Assembly: GCA_024138025.1 (NCBI GenBank)
Contig: JAMXBD010000395.1
Span: forward strand, 310,001 to 374,000
DNA: 64,000 nucleotides
Source of the DNA: Combretum micranthum
Lineage: Eukaryota > Streptophyta > Magnoliopsida > Myrtales > Combretaceae
Direction: 5' to 3'
Below are positions 1 to 11,400 of the stretch, one piece after another. A program made the translations under genes and the position numbers. Below the pieces are notes generated by a model that worked only from the letters and a program-made list of their open reading frames with translations, was not told the origin of the DNA and searched no databases. Within the stretch, counting starts at the first letter, position 1, and each line of letters begins with the position of its first letter.

Positions 1-83
1 AGCTTACTATTTCATGATCAAATAGAATGAAGAAAGCATTAGGACTAAGCAAAGCTGAGAAAGTATTTAGAATCCACCCTTAC

Positions 84-2526
84 ATTGAATCCAATAGATG
101 TTGTATGTCATCTGAATTTTCTTTTGTTTGGCTAGCAAGGGAACCCGCAGAAGAACTTAGTTTAGATCCAATCAGATCAATATCGGTTTGCACACTTGAA
201 GGTACGAAAACTTTATCAACTTGAGTTGCTTTTGCTGTAGTGATGAAACCTGACACTTCATTTAGCTTGCCAACCACCCCATCCGCTTGGCTCACAACAT
301 AATCCAATGCTCTACTCGTGCTTTGGTGAAACTTCCCCTGGCCAGCATAGAGGACAATGCATCCTATGCTGTTACATTGTGATGAATCAGCTTTCGATGT
401 ACTCCTTATACATGTATTAGACTAAGTGCTTGCATTAAGAGGGGAAAGAGAGAGGTACATTGAAGCAACAGTGAAGATTATCAGAAAAATAAGGGAGAGC
501 GTATGAGCTACAGGGGAGTAATCATCCGGCTCCTTTCCGCGACAGCAGTGACATAGGAAGATGACAAACAAGCATATCCCGAAGCCAAGGAACCAGATTG
601 CTGCAGTGGCAAATAGTGGAGCAGCGGTAAAGCCCACAGACTGCATTCACATAATTTTGCAGAAGTCAGCCATTAAAATATTGTCAACTTTCAAAGAGAT
701 TTGAGAAATTCTAGTCCAGTGCTAATGCAAGATCAGCAGAGCCTAAAATTTCATACTTAAAAATAAGCACACATCATGATGAGTAAGTAGTTCCATTCTA
801 ATTCCAATCTTGGCAACAATACCTAAAGAATAACGCAGGATAAAGTCAACGCAGCATGGCAATTTTCCCTACCACTTAAAAGATAAAAACGAATGCATAA
901 ACTGCAGAGTTGATGCACTTACAGACCAATAGTGGCGTTGTCTTATATCCCATCCTCCTGTATATTTTTTGAATCCATCAAGAGGATCTTTTCTATTAGT
1001 TCTTGCTGCAGCTAACACCACGAACGAGTTATCATATGGTTCGCTAATTGGTCCCTCCATACCCGAGTATCCATTATTGTCCCCTCCTGGAAGAAATGCA
1101 ATGTAGTGCAATAATATCAAGAAGCATTCGGCATCTGATGGTACTCAACATTCTTCACCAATAATATACCAAATATAGAAACATTTCAATGCTAAGCTTT
1201 TTGATTGGATAGTTGTAGTGTTAACTGATGATGGTATCAAAGTATAGGGTTATGAATTTGAATCCTTATCACTTATTTCAACCCTATTCAATTAAATTGT
1301 CTACTGAATGGGCAATGGTCAAAATTTGATCTACAAGTAGAGAAAGTGTTATATAATAAATACAATCCATATCGTATTTATAGACTTAAAATTTTAGATT
1401 AGATAATTATAGTATTAACCCATGATGATATCAAAGTACATGGCCATGGGTTTAAATTCTTGCACACTTATTTCACCACTGTTAAATTAAATTATCCACT
1501 AATTGGCTTCGGTCAAAATCTTGGTCTACAAGTAGGGAGAGTGTTATATAATGAATATAATCCATATGGTATTTATAGACTTAAACTTTTAGATTATAGG
1601 TTGTAATGCTAATTAAAATATATGCTGCCCCAAAAATTCCAAATAAGGGTCTTATTAACTGGTACCTAGCAGTATCGTTTTCCCAATAGCAAACCTGTGT
1701 TAATGGCAGTGGTGGATCTTCTTTTACATTGTATGAGAAAAAATGCCTTACATTCTTTAAAGAATTTAAAAAGCTACTTATCCTTTGCTTAACCATGCCT
1801 TCTTCTTAAAAACTAAAAGAGGGTGTATAACCTTCATTAGCCTGAAACTTGTCATAAATTTTGGTTTTTGAAATTAACAGTGGACATCATAGTTAGTACA
1901 GTAAATTTTTCTTTCTTCAGACTGAACAACGAAACATTGTATAACACAAGAAAGTTAGTTGCAGAATACTAACTACACTTCGCATAAAAAGATCAATCAT
2001 CATGTAGTCCAAAAAAAACCCAGAATCTTTTCATTTCCCATTCATATTCTTACATAGCATCACTCCGCATTGTCATTTCACCTCATTTACTTAAAAAAGA
2101 TGTCTGTTTAAGCAGAAGACCTTGTCAGCAGGTTTAAACTTTTACATCCGCTGCTCTCGGTCCTAACCCAAACAGTAACTCATGTCTGAAGTTAGTAAAC
2201 ATAGCAGCACACATTAACTTTACTTAAAAAAACATAAATTACAACAGATTTGGCCAAAATGTAAAGTTTCTTTCTTCTTCAAACTAAAGAGCCTAAGTAC
2301 CTGGAAGCTGGGGTGGTGCTTGAAGGAAAGGTGGTGGTTGGAGGAAAGGTGGTGACTGAAGGAAAGGTGGTGATGGGAGGAAAGGAGGTGCCTGAAGGAG
2401 AGGAGGTGCTTGAAGTGGCGGGAACAAATCATCTCCATGAGAGAAGAAGATGAAAGTTGAAGAAGAAGAAAGGAAGAACAAAAAGGTGGCAAGCAAAAGT
2501 TGCAATGTATTATAACATGGCATCAT
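84..2526 (-). CDS. Plant multi-pass transmembrane protein (At2g12400-like family), 5' four exons, gene runs off left edge
   Basis: Four coding exons read right to left: 2301-2526, 923-1086, 459-640 and 84-368. All three internal introns are GT-AG and the phases fit (1, 0, 2). About 285 codons are visible. The start at 2526 gives a hydrophobic signal peptide (LLLATFLFFLSSSSTFIFF), then a proline-rich stretch with repeated PPFLQ units. Exon 2 carries KDPLDGFKKYTGGW and RHYW. Exon 3 holds a first membrane span (SVGFTAAPLF to about FLCHCC) and, with exon 4, a second span ending in LYAGQGKF. Exon 4 continues with ALDYVVSQAD and a Ser/Asp/Lys-rich luminal or extracellular stretch. From memory of the family, this order matches the uncharacterised Arabidopsis At2g12400/At2g25270 transmembrane proteins; function is unknown. 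The donor at 82-83 (GTAAGG) shows that further exons, including the C-terminal spans, lie outside the window. Family placement is firm, function is not known. Confidence 0.85.
1198..1616. repeat. Diverged tandem duplication, about 195-bp unit, inside intron 1 of the membrane protein gene
   Basis: Unit A (about 1198-1390) and unit B (about 1391-1587) share the same order of motifs: ttgattggataattatagt, gatgatatcaaagta, acttatttca, gatctacaagtag, gtgttatataat and tatttatagacttaaa. A remnant of a third unit start (ttttagatta) follows at 1588-1616. No reading frame is conserved. It looks like an old duplicated transposon end or a short satellite in a 1.2-kb intron. Confidence 0.7.
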
Positions 2527-2760
2527 TGTTGTTTGACAGGTAGGGAGAGAGCTCTATGTTTCTGCTACTGCTTGGGGTTGAGGATGAAAGAGTAAGTGAA
2601 CAAGAGAGTAGAGGACAGAGAGTGAGAGAGAGTGCTGTCTTAGTTTCATGGGAATACTCAAAAACAATATTTCTTTTGCTGTTCCTTTTTTTAATTTTTT
2701 TCCCCCTTTCCCAGGCTAGAAAATCATTTTTCTACTTTACTAGTTAAAGGGTTTTTACAA
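2527..2760 (-). promoter_or_regulatory. 5' leader and proximal promoter of the membrane protein gene (inferred)
   Basis: This is the stretch directly upstream of the start codon at 2526, read leftward. On the minus strand it is CT-rich (gagagtgagagagag on plus), as many plant leaders are. No clear TATA box sits at a usual distance. A TATATAT run at 2860-2867 is possible but far. Extent and function are inferred from position only. Confidence 0.3.
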
Positions 2761-5700
2761 ATAGCCTTTGCCACGTTCTTTCACCACAGTGAGCTAATCT
2801 TTCTTCATTGCAAGTGGAAATAGCTTGTCAGCAAAATTGAAGAACAAGGTAGGTGAGATATATATTATCCATCTGGTTTTTATAATTAATTTTTAGATTG
2901 TATGATTATAATACATTTGAATATAGTACCAAAACAAAGGTAAATAATTGAATTGAAATCTTTAACAAGATTATAAACAATAATATATGGGATTAGATAA
3001 TTATAGTATTAATTTGAACAAGAATAATGAGTATCTCTTTTAATTTAACAAGTTAAACTTTGTCAAAACTATAAGTTAAACTTACATAATAAGAAACATA
3101 TTTAGGATGTCAAGGATAAGATTATGACATATGTTGTATGAAACATATAAATAAAATAACCGCCTCATATGATTTTTTTTTCTTTTTCACTTTGAGGGCA
3201 TCTTCATTTCTCCAGCCAACTTATTGGTATTCAATGTGAACATGGTTTGCATACATTTGAAAAATGTTTGTCCCAACTTCCATGAAACGATGTGAGGTAC
3301 ATTGTGCTCAGTTAGATACTGCAAAAAATAAACACTATATTTTTAAATAATGGTCGGATTGGAATATCTCCAGAAAAACAAAACAATGATGAAAACGGTG
3401 TGTGGGCTTTTTGAGGGCACTATCCTCGAGAAATCACACCTTTTCCTGTGTTTTGTTTGACAAATTTAGGGCGTAACTTTGACTAGACGTGACAAAAAAG
3501 GGTCCCAGTGTCTAAAAAATCACCCTAATGTCCGCTCAGTTTCGGATTGCTTTGCTGGACATCACTCTGGCTCCCTCTCCTCCTGAGTTCCCGCCTTTTC
3601 AAAAGGGTCCAGACTCCAGATTAGGGTTAGAAGGTGCCATAAACTAATAAACATAATTTGAAGTAACTTAAGCTAGCAGATGTTTCCTATGGTTAACTCC
3701 GGGCTGGATTATAAATGAACCAAGTTGAATTAATATGATATTAGGTTAGAATCGGATCTAAAAATTTATTTTTGAATTTAATTTTAAACGACATTGAATA
3801 AATTCAAGTTCAAATCATTTAAATTTATATAAACTTAATTTATCTAAAATATACATTTCAATATTAATATCTAAACTTGACTAACACTACACCCGAACCC
3901 AACTAGTTAAAAATATTATTAAACTTTAACTCAACTTAATTAAGTATTTAATTAACTTGAACTCAACTAAATTACTTTTAGGTTAAAATCAAGTAGCTTG
4001 TGAGCAGTTTGAGTCTACTCAAACATCATGGATTCTCAAGCTCATGCTCAACTTGAAATAATTGATGAAAAACTTGAGTTCAGCTTGATTTAAAGTTTAT
4101 ATATAAATAATCATAATTGTTAAAATCACTAGTTAACTCATACTATTTATAAGATTGTGATTTTATGAGGTTCGCGTTAAAATTGATACGAATTGTTTAA
4201 ACTAAACTATTGGTAGGATATAAATTTACATATATGATTGTATTAATTTTATATGATTCCACAATTCTATGTGTTTTGATCCTAACCAACATGGTGAGTC
4301 TAGAAAACTTGTAAATATTTAATATTTAGTTTTTATAAAATTATATTGAGTCTTAAAATTAACTCAAAATGAATTTGAAAAGCTGGGCTTGTTAAGTAGA
4401 ATGTATTAAGTGTCCACTTTTACGGTGAACTTAAGAATTGGAGAAAGACATTCTTGTATTCTTAAAACCAATAATACTAAGACCAAAGAGCCAGGCAATG
4501 GGCTATCCAATGGCTTATGCTAGCAGCTTAAGTTTATTTATCTCAAACTCATGAACCTACATTGTGTTTAGAAATTTTTCAAAAAGTCAACAATTGTGGA
4601 AAGTTGGAGGGAGGAAAAGAAATAAAAAGAAATGAAGTTTTCGTACAAATAATGAAAAGTGGAAATAAAAGAAGAATATGACTAAATCACCCTCCATTAT
4701 TTTTTTTTCCTTCAATTCTAAAACTGTTTTTCTAATTTATACTAATTTTCTCTCTTTTCTACATATTTTTCTCCAAATTCAAATAGAAAATATTGAGTCA
4801 TTTGAATGGAAATGATTTCGCCCATTTCCAATCACTTCATCCACTCTTTAACATATTTAAATTAGCCAAATAATTATTTTCCTCCAATTTGTATAGTTTT
4901 CTTTTCATTTCTTGGCTTCCATCTCATTTAAACACGACATTAAACTCATAAATTTGTTTAAATTTGGCTTGATTAATAACTTAGTGTAGCTTGATTGGAC
5001 CACAATAGAATCAACTCGAACAAATCAAGTCAAATTTGAATGGTTCGCAGGTTGGTTTGGTTTTCTTCATTTCTATTCCTATAGTCTTCATAGTAAAATT
5101 TATAAAATGGAATAAACTTATGTGAAAATGGAATTTAAAAAAAGAAATAATTCAAAACACAATAACTTTACCATTTGGACACATCTTAGGGTAAAATAAC
5201 ATTGAATCAATGATTATTTATAAAATGATTATAATTTCCATAAACTAAACGTTGAAAAGGAAAGGAAGGAAAAAAAAAAAACAAACACACACCCACACAA
5301 GAGGCTATTATAATAGAGAAGATGAGTTTATCGAAAACCATTCCCCTTCTTTATCACATTCACTCACGCAGATATTTACAAGTTTTGGACACGGCTCACT
5401 AGATCCATTGAGACTAAAAAGAGTTAGATTAAACCGAACTTATGGCGCAAAAAAAAAAAAAACGAACTTTTAAATGCTCGACCTTGGGTTTTATTTCGAG
5501 CTTGATCTCGGCTTATTTACAAGCTGATATCAAGTCTAATCAAGGTTAAAGTGTGTTGAGGTTAAGTAACTCACTACCCCAAATTTAAGAAGTTAAATAT
5601 CAAAATAAATAACTATATAAATAGATGGGTAGATAATAAATAGACATTAAGTTATTTATGTATGTATTACTTAAAAATTTATCTTTTCATTTTAGTTATA

Positions 5701-6167
5701 TTTTATACACATAATATATAATATATAATATAACTAATAAACATGCCCGTGAGCCTATTTACAAGTTTAAATAGGTCTTCTCACGAGCAAACTCACGAGT
5801 TTAGATAGAAAAGCTCAAGCTCATCTCATTAGAATAAACAAGCTTAACTTTAGATTTGAAGCTAAACGAGTTCAAGCAAAGTTAAATTTAAAGTAAGCTG
5901 GGTTTAAATTGCTCATAGTAATTAATTCGGGTAGCGTAAGATTCACTAGTCCATGGTTCCATTTTACAGGGTTCGAAGATGGGCCAAATGAGGAATTGGT
6001 CTAGAACCAATTTGGCCTTAGTGAGCAGGCCCTTTGTCTCAAATTAGCCTTTTTAAAATTCTTGTGACTAAAGTTCTGATCAGTTTTCCATTTTTTTTCC
6101 AAGCTCACAACGTCATGCAACATGTAGCTTTATACGCACTAGTGCAAATTTAACACGTTCTAATATA
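2761..6167. other. AT-rich intergenic DNA with scattered degenerate TCAAGCTCGAG-type repeats
   Basis: No coding frame of note is present. Diverged blocks rich in caagctcaa/ctcgagtt motifs occur at about 3700-4090, 4960-5060, 5470-5560 and 5740-5935. They resemble the better preserved element at 6178-6587. Short A-runs lie at 5268-5280 and 5447-5461. No promoter or RNA gene is recognised here. Confidence 0.5.
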
Positions 6168-6177
6168 AGATAGAACT

Positions 6178-6587
6178 AGGGCTGTAAATAAGTCGAGACA
6201 GCTCTCAAGTTACTCGAACTCGACTAGGTAAAAGCTTGAATTTGACTTGTTTACAATCAAGTTGAGCTCGAGTTCGAACTACTCAAGTAACTACTGAGTT
6301 CGAGCTTTAAAATACTTGGCTCGGTGAGATCGTGAGCTTAATCGAGCTTAATTGAGTATTAAATAGAGTCGAATCAAGTTCGAGTTTATCAAGTATTAAA
6401 TATTATTTATAATTAAATCAATATTTAAAAGAGTAATCGAGTTAAGTTTGAGTTTATCAAGTATTAAATCGAGTTGAGTTCTAACTTAAAAATCAAAGTT
6501 TGATCGAGTTCGAGTTCGAGTTTGGAGTTTTTTATTCAAGTCAAGTTTAAGCTTTATACTATATCGACTCAACATTTTTATAACCCT
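6178..6587. mobile_element. MITE-like non-autonomous DNA transposon, 410 bp, with near-perfect 10-bp target duplication
   Basis: The ends are imperfect inverted repeats: agggctgtaaataagtcga at the left, and at the right a sequence whose complement begins agggttataaaaatg. The flanks are AGATAGAACT (6168-6177) and AGATACAACT (6588-6597), a 10-bp direct repeat with one mismatch. The interior is built of gagttcgagtttatcaag-type motifs and codes for nothing. hAT elements usually leave 8 bp and Mutator-like elements 9-11 bp, so the superfamily stays open. Confidence 0.65.
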
Positions 6588-6649
6588 AGATACAACTTAT
6601 CATTGCCTTTTTTTTTTTTTGGCTGCCATTAGGATTCTAGAACTTGTCA

Positions 6650-6867
6650 TACTCAACTCGATTTAATACTTGATAAACTCGAACTCGACTCGATTATTCT
6701 TTTAAATATTGATTTAATTATAAATAAATTTAATACTTGATAAACTCGAACTTGATTCGACTCGATTTAATACTCAATTAAGCTCGATTAAGCTCACGAT
6801 CTCACCGATCCAAGTATTTTAAAGCTTGAACTCAGTAGTTACTTGAGTAGCTCGAACTCGAGCTCAA
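6650..6867. repeat. Inverted partial copy of the neighbouring MITE, forming a foldback with 6262-6479
   Basis: The reverse complement of these 218 bases matches 6262-6479 with only about a dozen differences, base for base in order, including ttgagctcgagttcg at one end and aaatcgagttgag at the other. The arms are separated by about 170 bp. Each arm also contains the motif gagtttatcaagtattaaat twice. The outer end of this second copy is missing, so it is truncated. Confidence 0.8.
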
Positions 6868-7979
6868 TTGCGATTGCGGAAATGAACACATCTCATGCCA
6901 TAATTGACCAATTCCCAAATGCTTATTTCACTGTCTATATAACAATACCGAGTTATATTACAAATAAAAGGGGGCGGGGGGGTGGAATGAAAAATCCAAG
7001 ACAAGATCAACTGCTCTTTGCGCTAGATTTCATCTCTTGTTCTATTCAGATGCATATGAGTATGCAACCTTCCCCTCTCTTCATGAACACATTTAGGCTA
7101 TACCGGATTAATCCACCTAGAATACACACAAGCACCATTGCTTTTGTATGATGGACGCCTATGTAATGGAACCTCCTTCTTGTGTTTTCTCATGTCTATG
7201 TAGTCCATACGAGATCTCATTCCAAAATAAAAAAAGTTGGTACTCTTTCAACTTCAAGAACATTCAATCCGTAACAACCCACAGCAAGCCATGCACTTCG
7301 AGAGAAACTTTTCATTCCTAGTATTCCAATGTTATTGCATTGATCTTTTAAGAGATAAGAGGCCGATACTCGTTCTTTTGCATTTCCTTAGTCTTTAGTG
7401 TGATATGCTAGTGAAAAATTAGTTTTTCTTTTCTTTTTCTTTTTTGGTACTTCAACTATATACAAAAATTTAATTTGGTGACTGAACTTTGAAATGACTA
7501 ATTGAATACCCAATCAAACATTTCATCCTTATTTTTACAATCTCCTTAATACCATTTGCTTTGTTTATTAACGTGAAAAAATTAACATATCTTTGAATTT
7601 TTATTATTTCTCCTACCACTATCTAACACTGAAAAAATGTCCCATCTACATTAGAAAACAAAATAAATGGTATTAATGATGTAAATTGAATTTTTATGTA
7701 AAGCTTAAAATATCAAATTTAACATTTTCGTTTTGTTTAACAGTAATTATTAATTCAGAAGCTTTGAGAAGTTGGGTTTTTTAATTGACACAAAGCCTCT
7801 AGGTGAAAGCATCAAGGGAATCACATTCCAATATGTATTCTCCCACCCCATATTCACATTAAGCTTTTAATATTAAAAAAAATGCATTTTATGGAGTACA
7901 ATACAATCCATGCGAAGAAAGCCAGAAAATAGAGGAGGGGGGGTGGGGGGGTGTGGTGTGTGGAAATCTTACAAGAAGT
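6868..7979. other. Intergenic spacer; nothing recognised apart from two G-rich tracts
   Basis: AT-rich DNA without a convincing gene. Two guanine tracts stand out: around 6969-6983 (runs of 5 and 7 G) and 7934-7951 (two runs of 7 G separated by T). A run of about 100 codons can be read at 6843-7151 on the plus strand, but it starts inside the foldback repeat and has no recognisable features. Confidence 0.4.
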
Positions 7980-8437
7980 TTCCTGCTTCTTTTTCTATGC
8001 TTGTAACATTTCCTCTTCGTGAGTAACATTATATGCACAAACAAAACGAAACATTAACAACGACCTCATCATCCTTGCACTGATAAAAAAACGTCCCATC
8101 CTGTTCTTACAAATGTTCATCTGGTTCCTCAGTTTCATGCATCTGTGATGAGTGTTCTTACCCTTGTGAGCCTGACCGCGACTGCCAAACAGCACAAGGA
8201 GCATTTCCAATGGCGATACAAGCAGTGACTGAATGAACCACAACTAATTATTGGGTATGATCATGTATGATAATGGATATACGCAATTGTTACAATTGCC
8301 CTCGACGAGGTTAGGCAGCCTGTTAAATTCCCCTTTTCAAAAATGGGGCACCTGCAGCGACTAAATATAACTGCTAATGTTTCGCATTTCTTACAGAAGT
8401 GACCACTTTCTTGTACAGATATAGCTCGGAAGCAACA
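7980..8437 (-). other. Probable 3' UTR and downstream flank of the HPAT gene
   Basis: Non-coding sequence following the TGA at 8438-8440. No clear poly(A) signal can be assigned with confidence. The G-rich tract at 7934-7951 lies just beyond it. Confidence 0.35.
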
Positions 8438-11400
8438 TCAGGAGCCCCAGTTCGGAATGTTTGCTGTTGCTTCATTAACCATTTTCACCAAGGTGACCTG
8501 CCAAAGTCATTTGAGTAGTTGTCAATAAGAGCTATACATATGGCTATACAAAAGGTATTTATTTTGAAAGAGAATGAAATTAAGATTGCACATTGCTCAT
8601 ATTATCACTCTAAAGATGGAATACTCGAAATAATATCCAGATGGCTCTACGTGGAGTTGCAGATCACTTGAATCATGACTCTAAGAATACAATATGCTCA
8701 AACCAATATTCAGACAGCTCTATGAGGAATATCAACAAAAGTGTTTATTTCCTGCAATTTATTTATTTATTAATTTTCCATACTTTAAATGAAACTTACT
8801 AAAAACAAGTAAAGCTGCCCCCCAATAATCAAATGTTATTTCTAGAATATTGATTAATGTTATCAAAATAATACAAAGTCCATTTTTAAGTCTTTCTCTT
8901 GTACTACTCATATCACTTGTTTAATTTCTAAATTCAAAATGACATAAAAGCAACATAGTTCCAAAGATGACTGCACCCATTTTTAGAACAAAAGCAAAAT
9001 TCTAAAGTTGACACGGTTTCTACAAAAAACCAACAGACATATTTCAACATTCCAAGGAGCTCTTGCTTGTAAAATTAAGAAGACCAATCAATATGGAAAT
9101 TAGATTCATGGTGAGGGGTTAATATATAAAACATACGACACTATCTGGAACACCGGGAGGAGGAAGGGAAAGCTTTCTTGGGGGAGCAACTTCGGCATAA
9201 GATCTCTTATCAAATCTCCATTCTCCAATCTTTCCATAAGTCAATTCACCCTATGAACAAATAAAAACAGAAGTAGCAATATAAGGACATAAGTTGAGCA
9301 TTGCAACCTAGATGATTTTTTTATTCTAGTAGAAGCATTCAGATAACCCAAAACAGAAGATCCCATGGAGTTTTTAAAGACATATTAAAGCTTTCATCAG
9401 TAATGCCCTGAGATAGAAAATTCACCCATAAAGAGTATACTGTTTTCATCTTGCTAAAGCGATTCCACCAGCAATTGCAAGCTTCTTAAACTTCGTTTTT
9501 CAAATCCCCCGATAACGAAAGTACCATTTGCACCTAAAAAACTTAAGTAGAAATAGAAAACACTTTTTTTTTCTTTTCTTTTTTTCTTTCACTTTTAGAA
9601 TTTCAAAGGTAATTAAAAATTATGAATATCTTTGGAAATAAAATAGAACCAAAATACTCCACAATTGTCTTCCACTTTTCTTTCTTTATTTTTTACCCCA
9701 CCAAAATTAAGAAAGATTTTGCAAGTATCCGGAGACTAAGTTTACCTTCATATTGTAGTCACATCCATAAGTGTAGTGAATTATGAATTTCTCTCCCACT
9801 TCAGTGTCCCATGGAGGCTAGCATTTATTAGTAAGCAAATGAGAATGAAGAGAAAAGGTTAGTTATGAATGTTGAAGCATGGTTAAGAAATATAAAGTTG
9901 ATAAGGAAATGCTACTATTGGATTCAGAGCAAAACTGAGCAAACCTATTCTAAGGTAAAAGAAAACAATAGAACAAAACAAGAGGATTTGTCACGGCTAG
10001 TAATTGACTTGTAATGTCAATATCTAAAAGAGCAAAACTTATCGAGAAATGCGAAATGGCATAGTTCAATGCCATATTTCTTTGAAGTCAGAACTCAAGA
10101 TAAATTTTATATCTGAATGAATTGGTGAGTACCCTAATAGTAACATATTTCAGAGAATGATAAATCAATGGAAAAATCATAGGAATGAAAGGGCAATAAC
10201 TCATGAAACCTGGATCATGAAATCCTTGCGTAAGATGTTACCAACACCATGCAGAGCAGACGCAACGGCGTAAGCATACCTGCTCAAGGTACCAAAATCA
10301 ACTATTAGTACTCAATCTGGATGCATGGTAAACAGACATCACATGGGAAAAAAATCAATAACTTACATCTCAAGAACCCAACCAAAACCTTTATCTGCTT
10401 CAGGGTCCTTTTTCATCGATAGGGAAACATTCATCCAAGTGGGAGCTATCTTCTTAAGGGCTTTCTGATAGTTTCCCAAGGAAAAAGAAAAGAAACCAAG
10501 AAATGAGAGAGAGTTTTATTTTATGGATCGGTAGAGTGAATATTGGCTACTTTAAATATTGCAAACCTTTTCTATGATAACAGGAGAATTCCCAATAGGA
10601 TCAATATTAGTTATTGGTCCATATTCCTGAGGGAAAAACTTTCGAAGGATGGTCTCATACTTCTTAGGTTCAATATAAAAGAATGGAAATGCAGCTCCAA
10701 GGCCATCTCTAGATAAGTTCGGTATAGGCTTAACAATAATGTGATCTGGCTCCGCCATCAATATGTAACTGTATAATGAGAAAGAAAAATGCCGAACAGA
10801 TTTTAACGATAGATTAATTAAAGCAGCGACTTATTCAAATATTGTGTACTGAATATACATACTCTTCCTTGATATCAGCTCGCTTAAGCCATTGTACGAA
10901 TGCCCAAGGTCTGTTAAGTACGATATAACCCTGAAAGCAGATGAAACATAGAATATTATATGAAATATTACCAATTCCATTAGAATAAGGGACAAACGAT
11001 GCAAATGATCATTCTCAACTGGAAGCCTTGAGAGAGTAGTCAGAGGTTTCACCCAGAACAATAAAACAGACGGTTGGACAAAAAGAACGCCTCTAGAAGG
11101 TTTATGGATAGGTAAAAATATATATATGATCCAACAGGCTACAAGCTAGTTGAGTTCATCTTGACATTCATTCAAAATTGATTTGAGCACAACTGAGTTG
11201 TGCTTGAGCTAAGCTACTCAATAGCTTGCCTACTCTAGTTCGAGCTTCAATCTCTTTGGTTCGATAAGCTCACAAGTCTAATCAAGCTCATATCGATCTT
11301 TATCAAGTTTGAGTTAAATTCAAGTTTTCAATATAAATTATAAGGAACATATATTTTCATAATTGAGCATAAATTACCTCATCCAAGCAGAACTTGAGAT

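Noticed and set aside
6843..7151. 102-codon plus-strand frame
   Set aside because: Starts inside the foldback repeat and has no domain, leader or TATA support.
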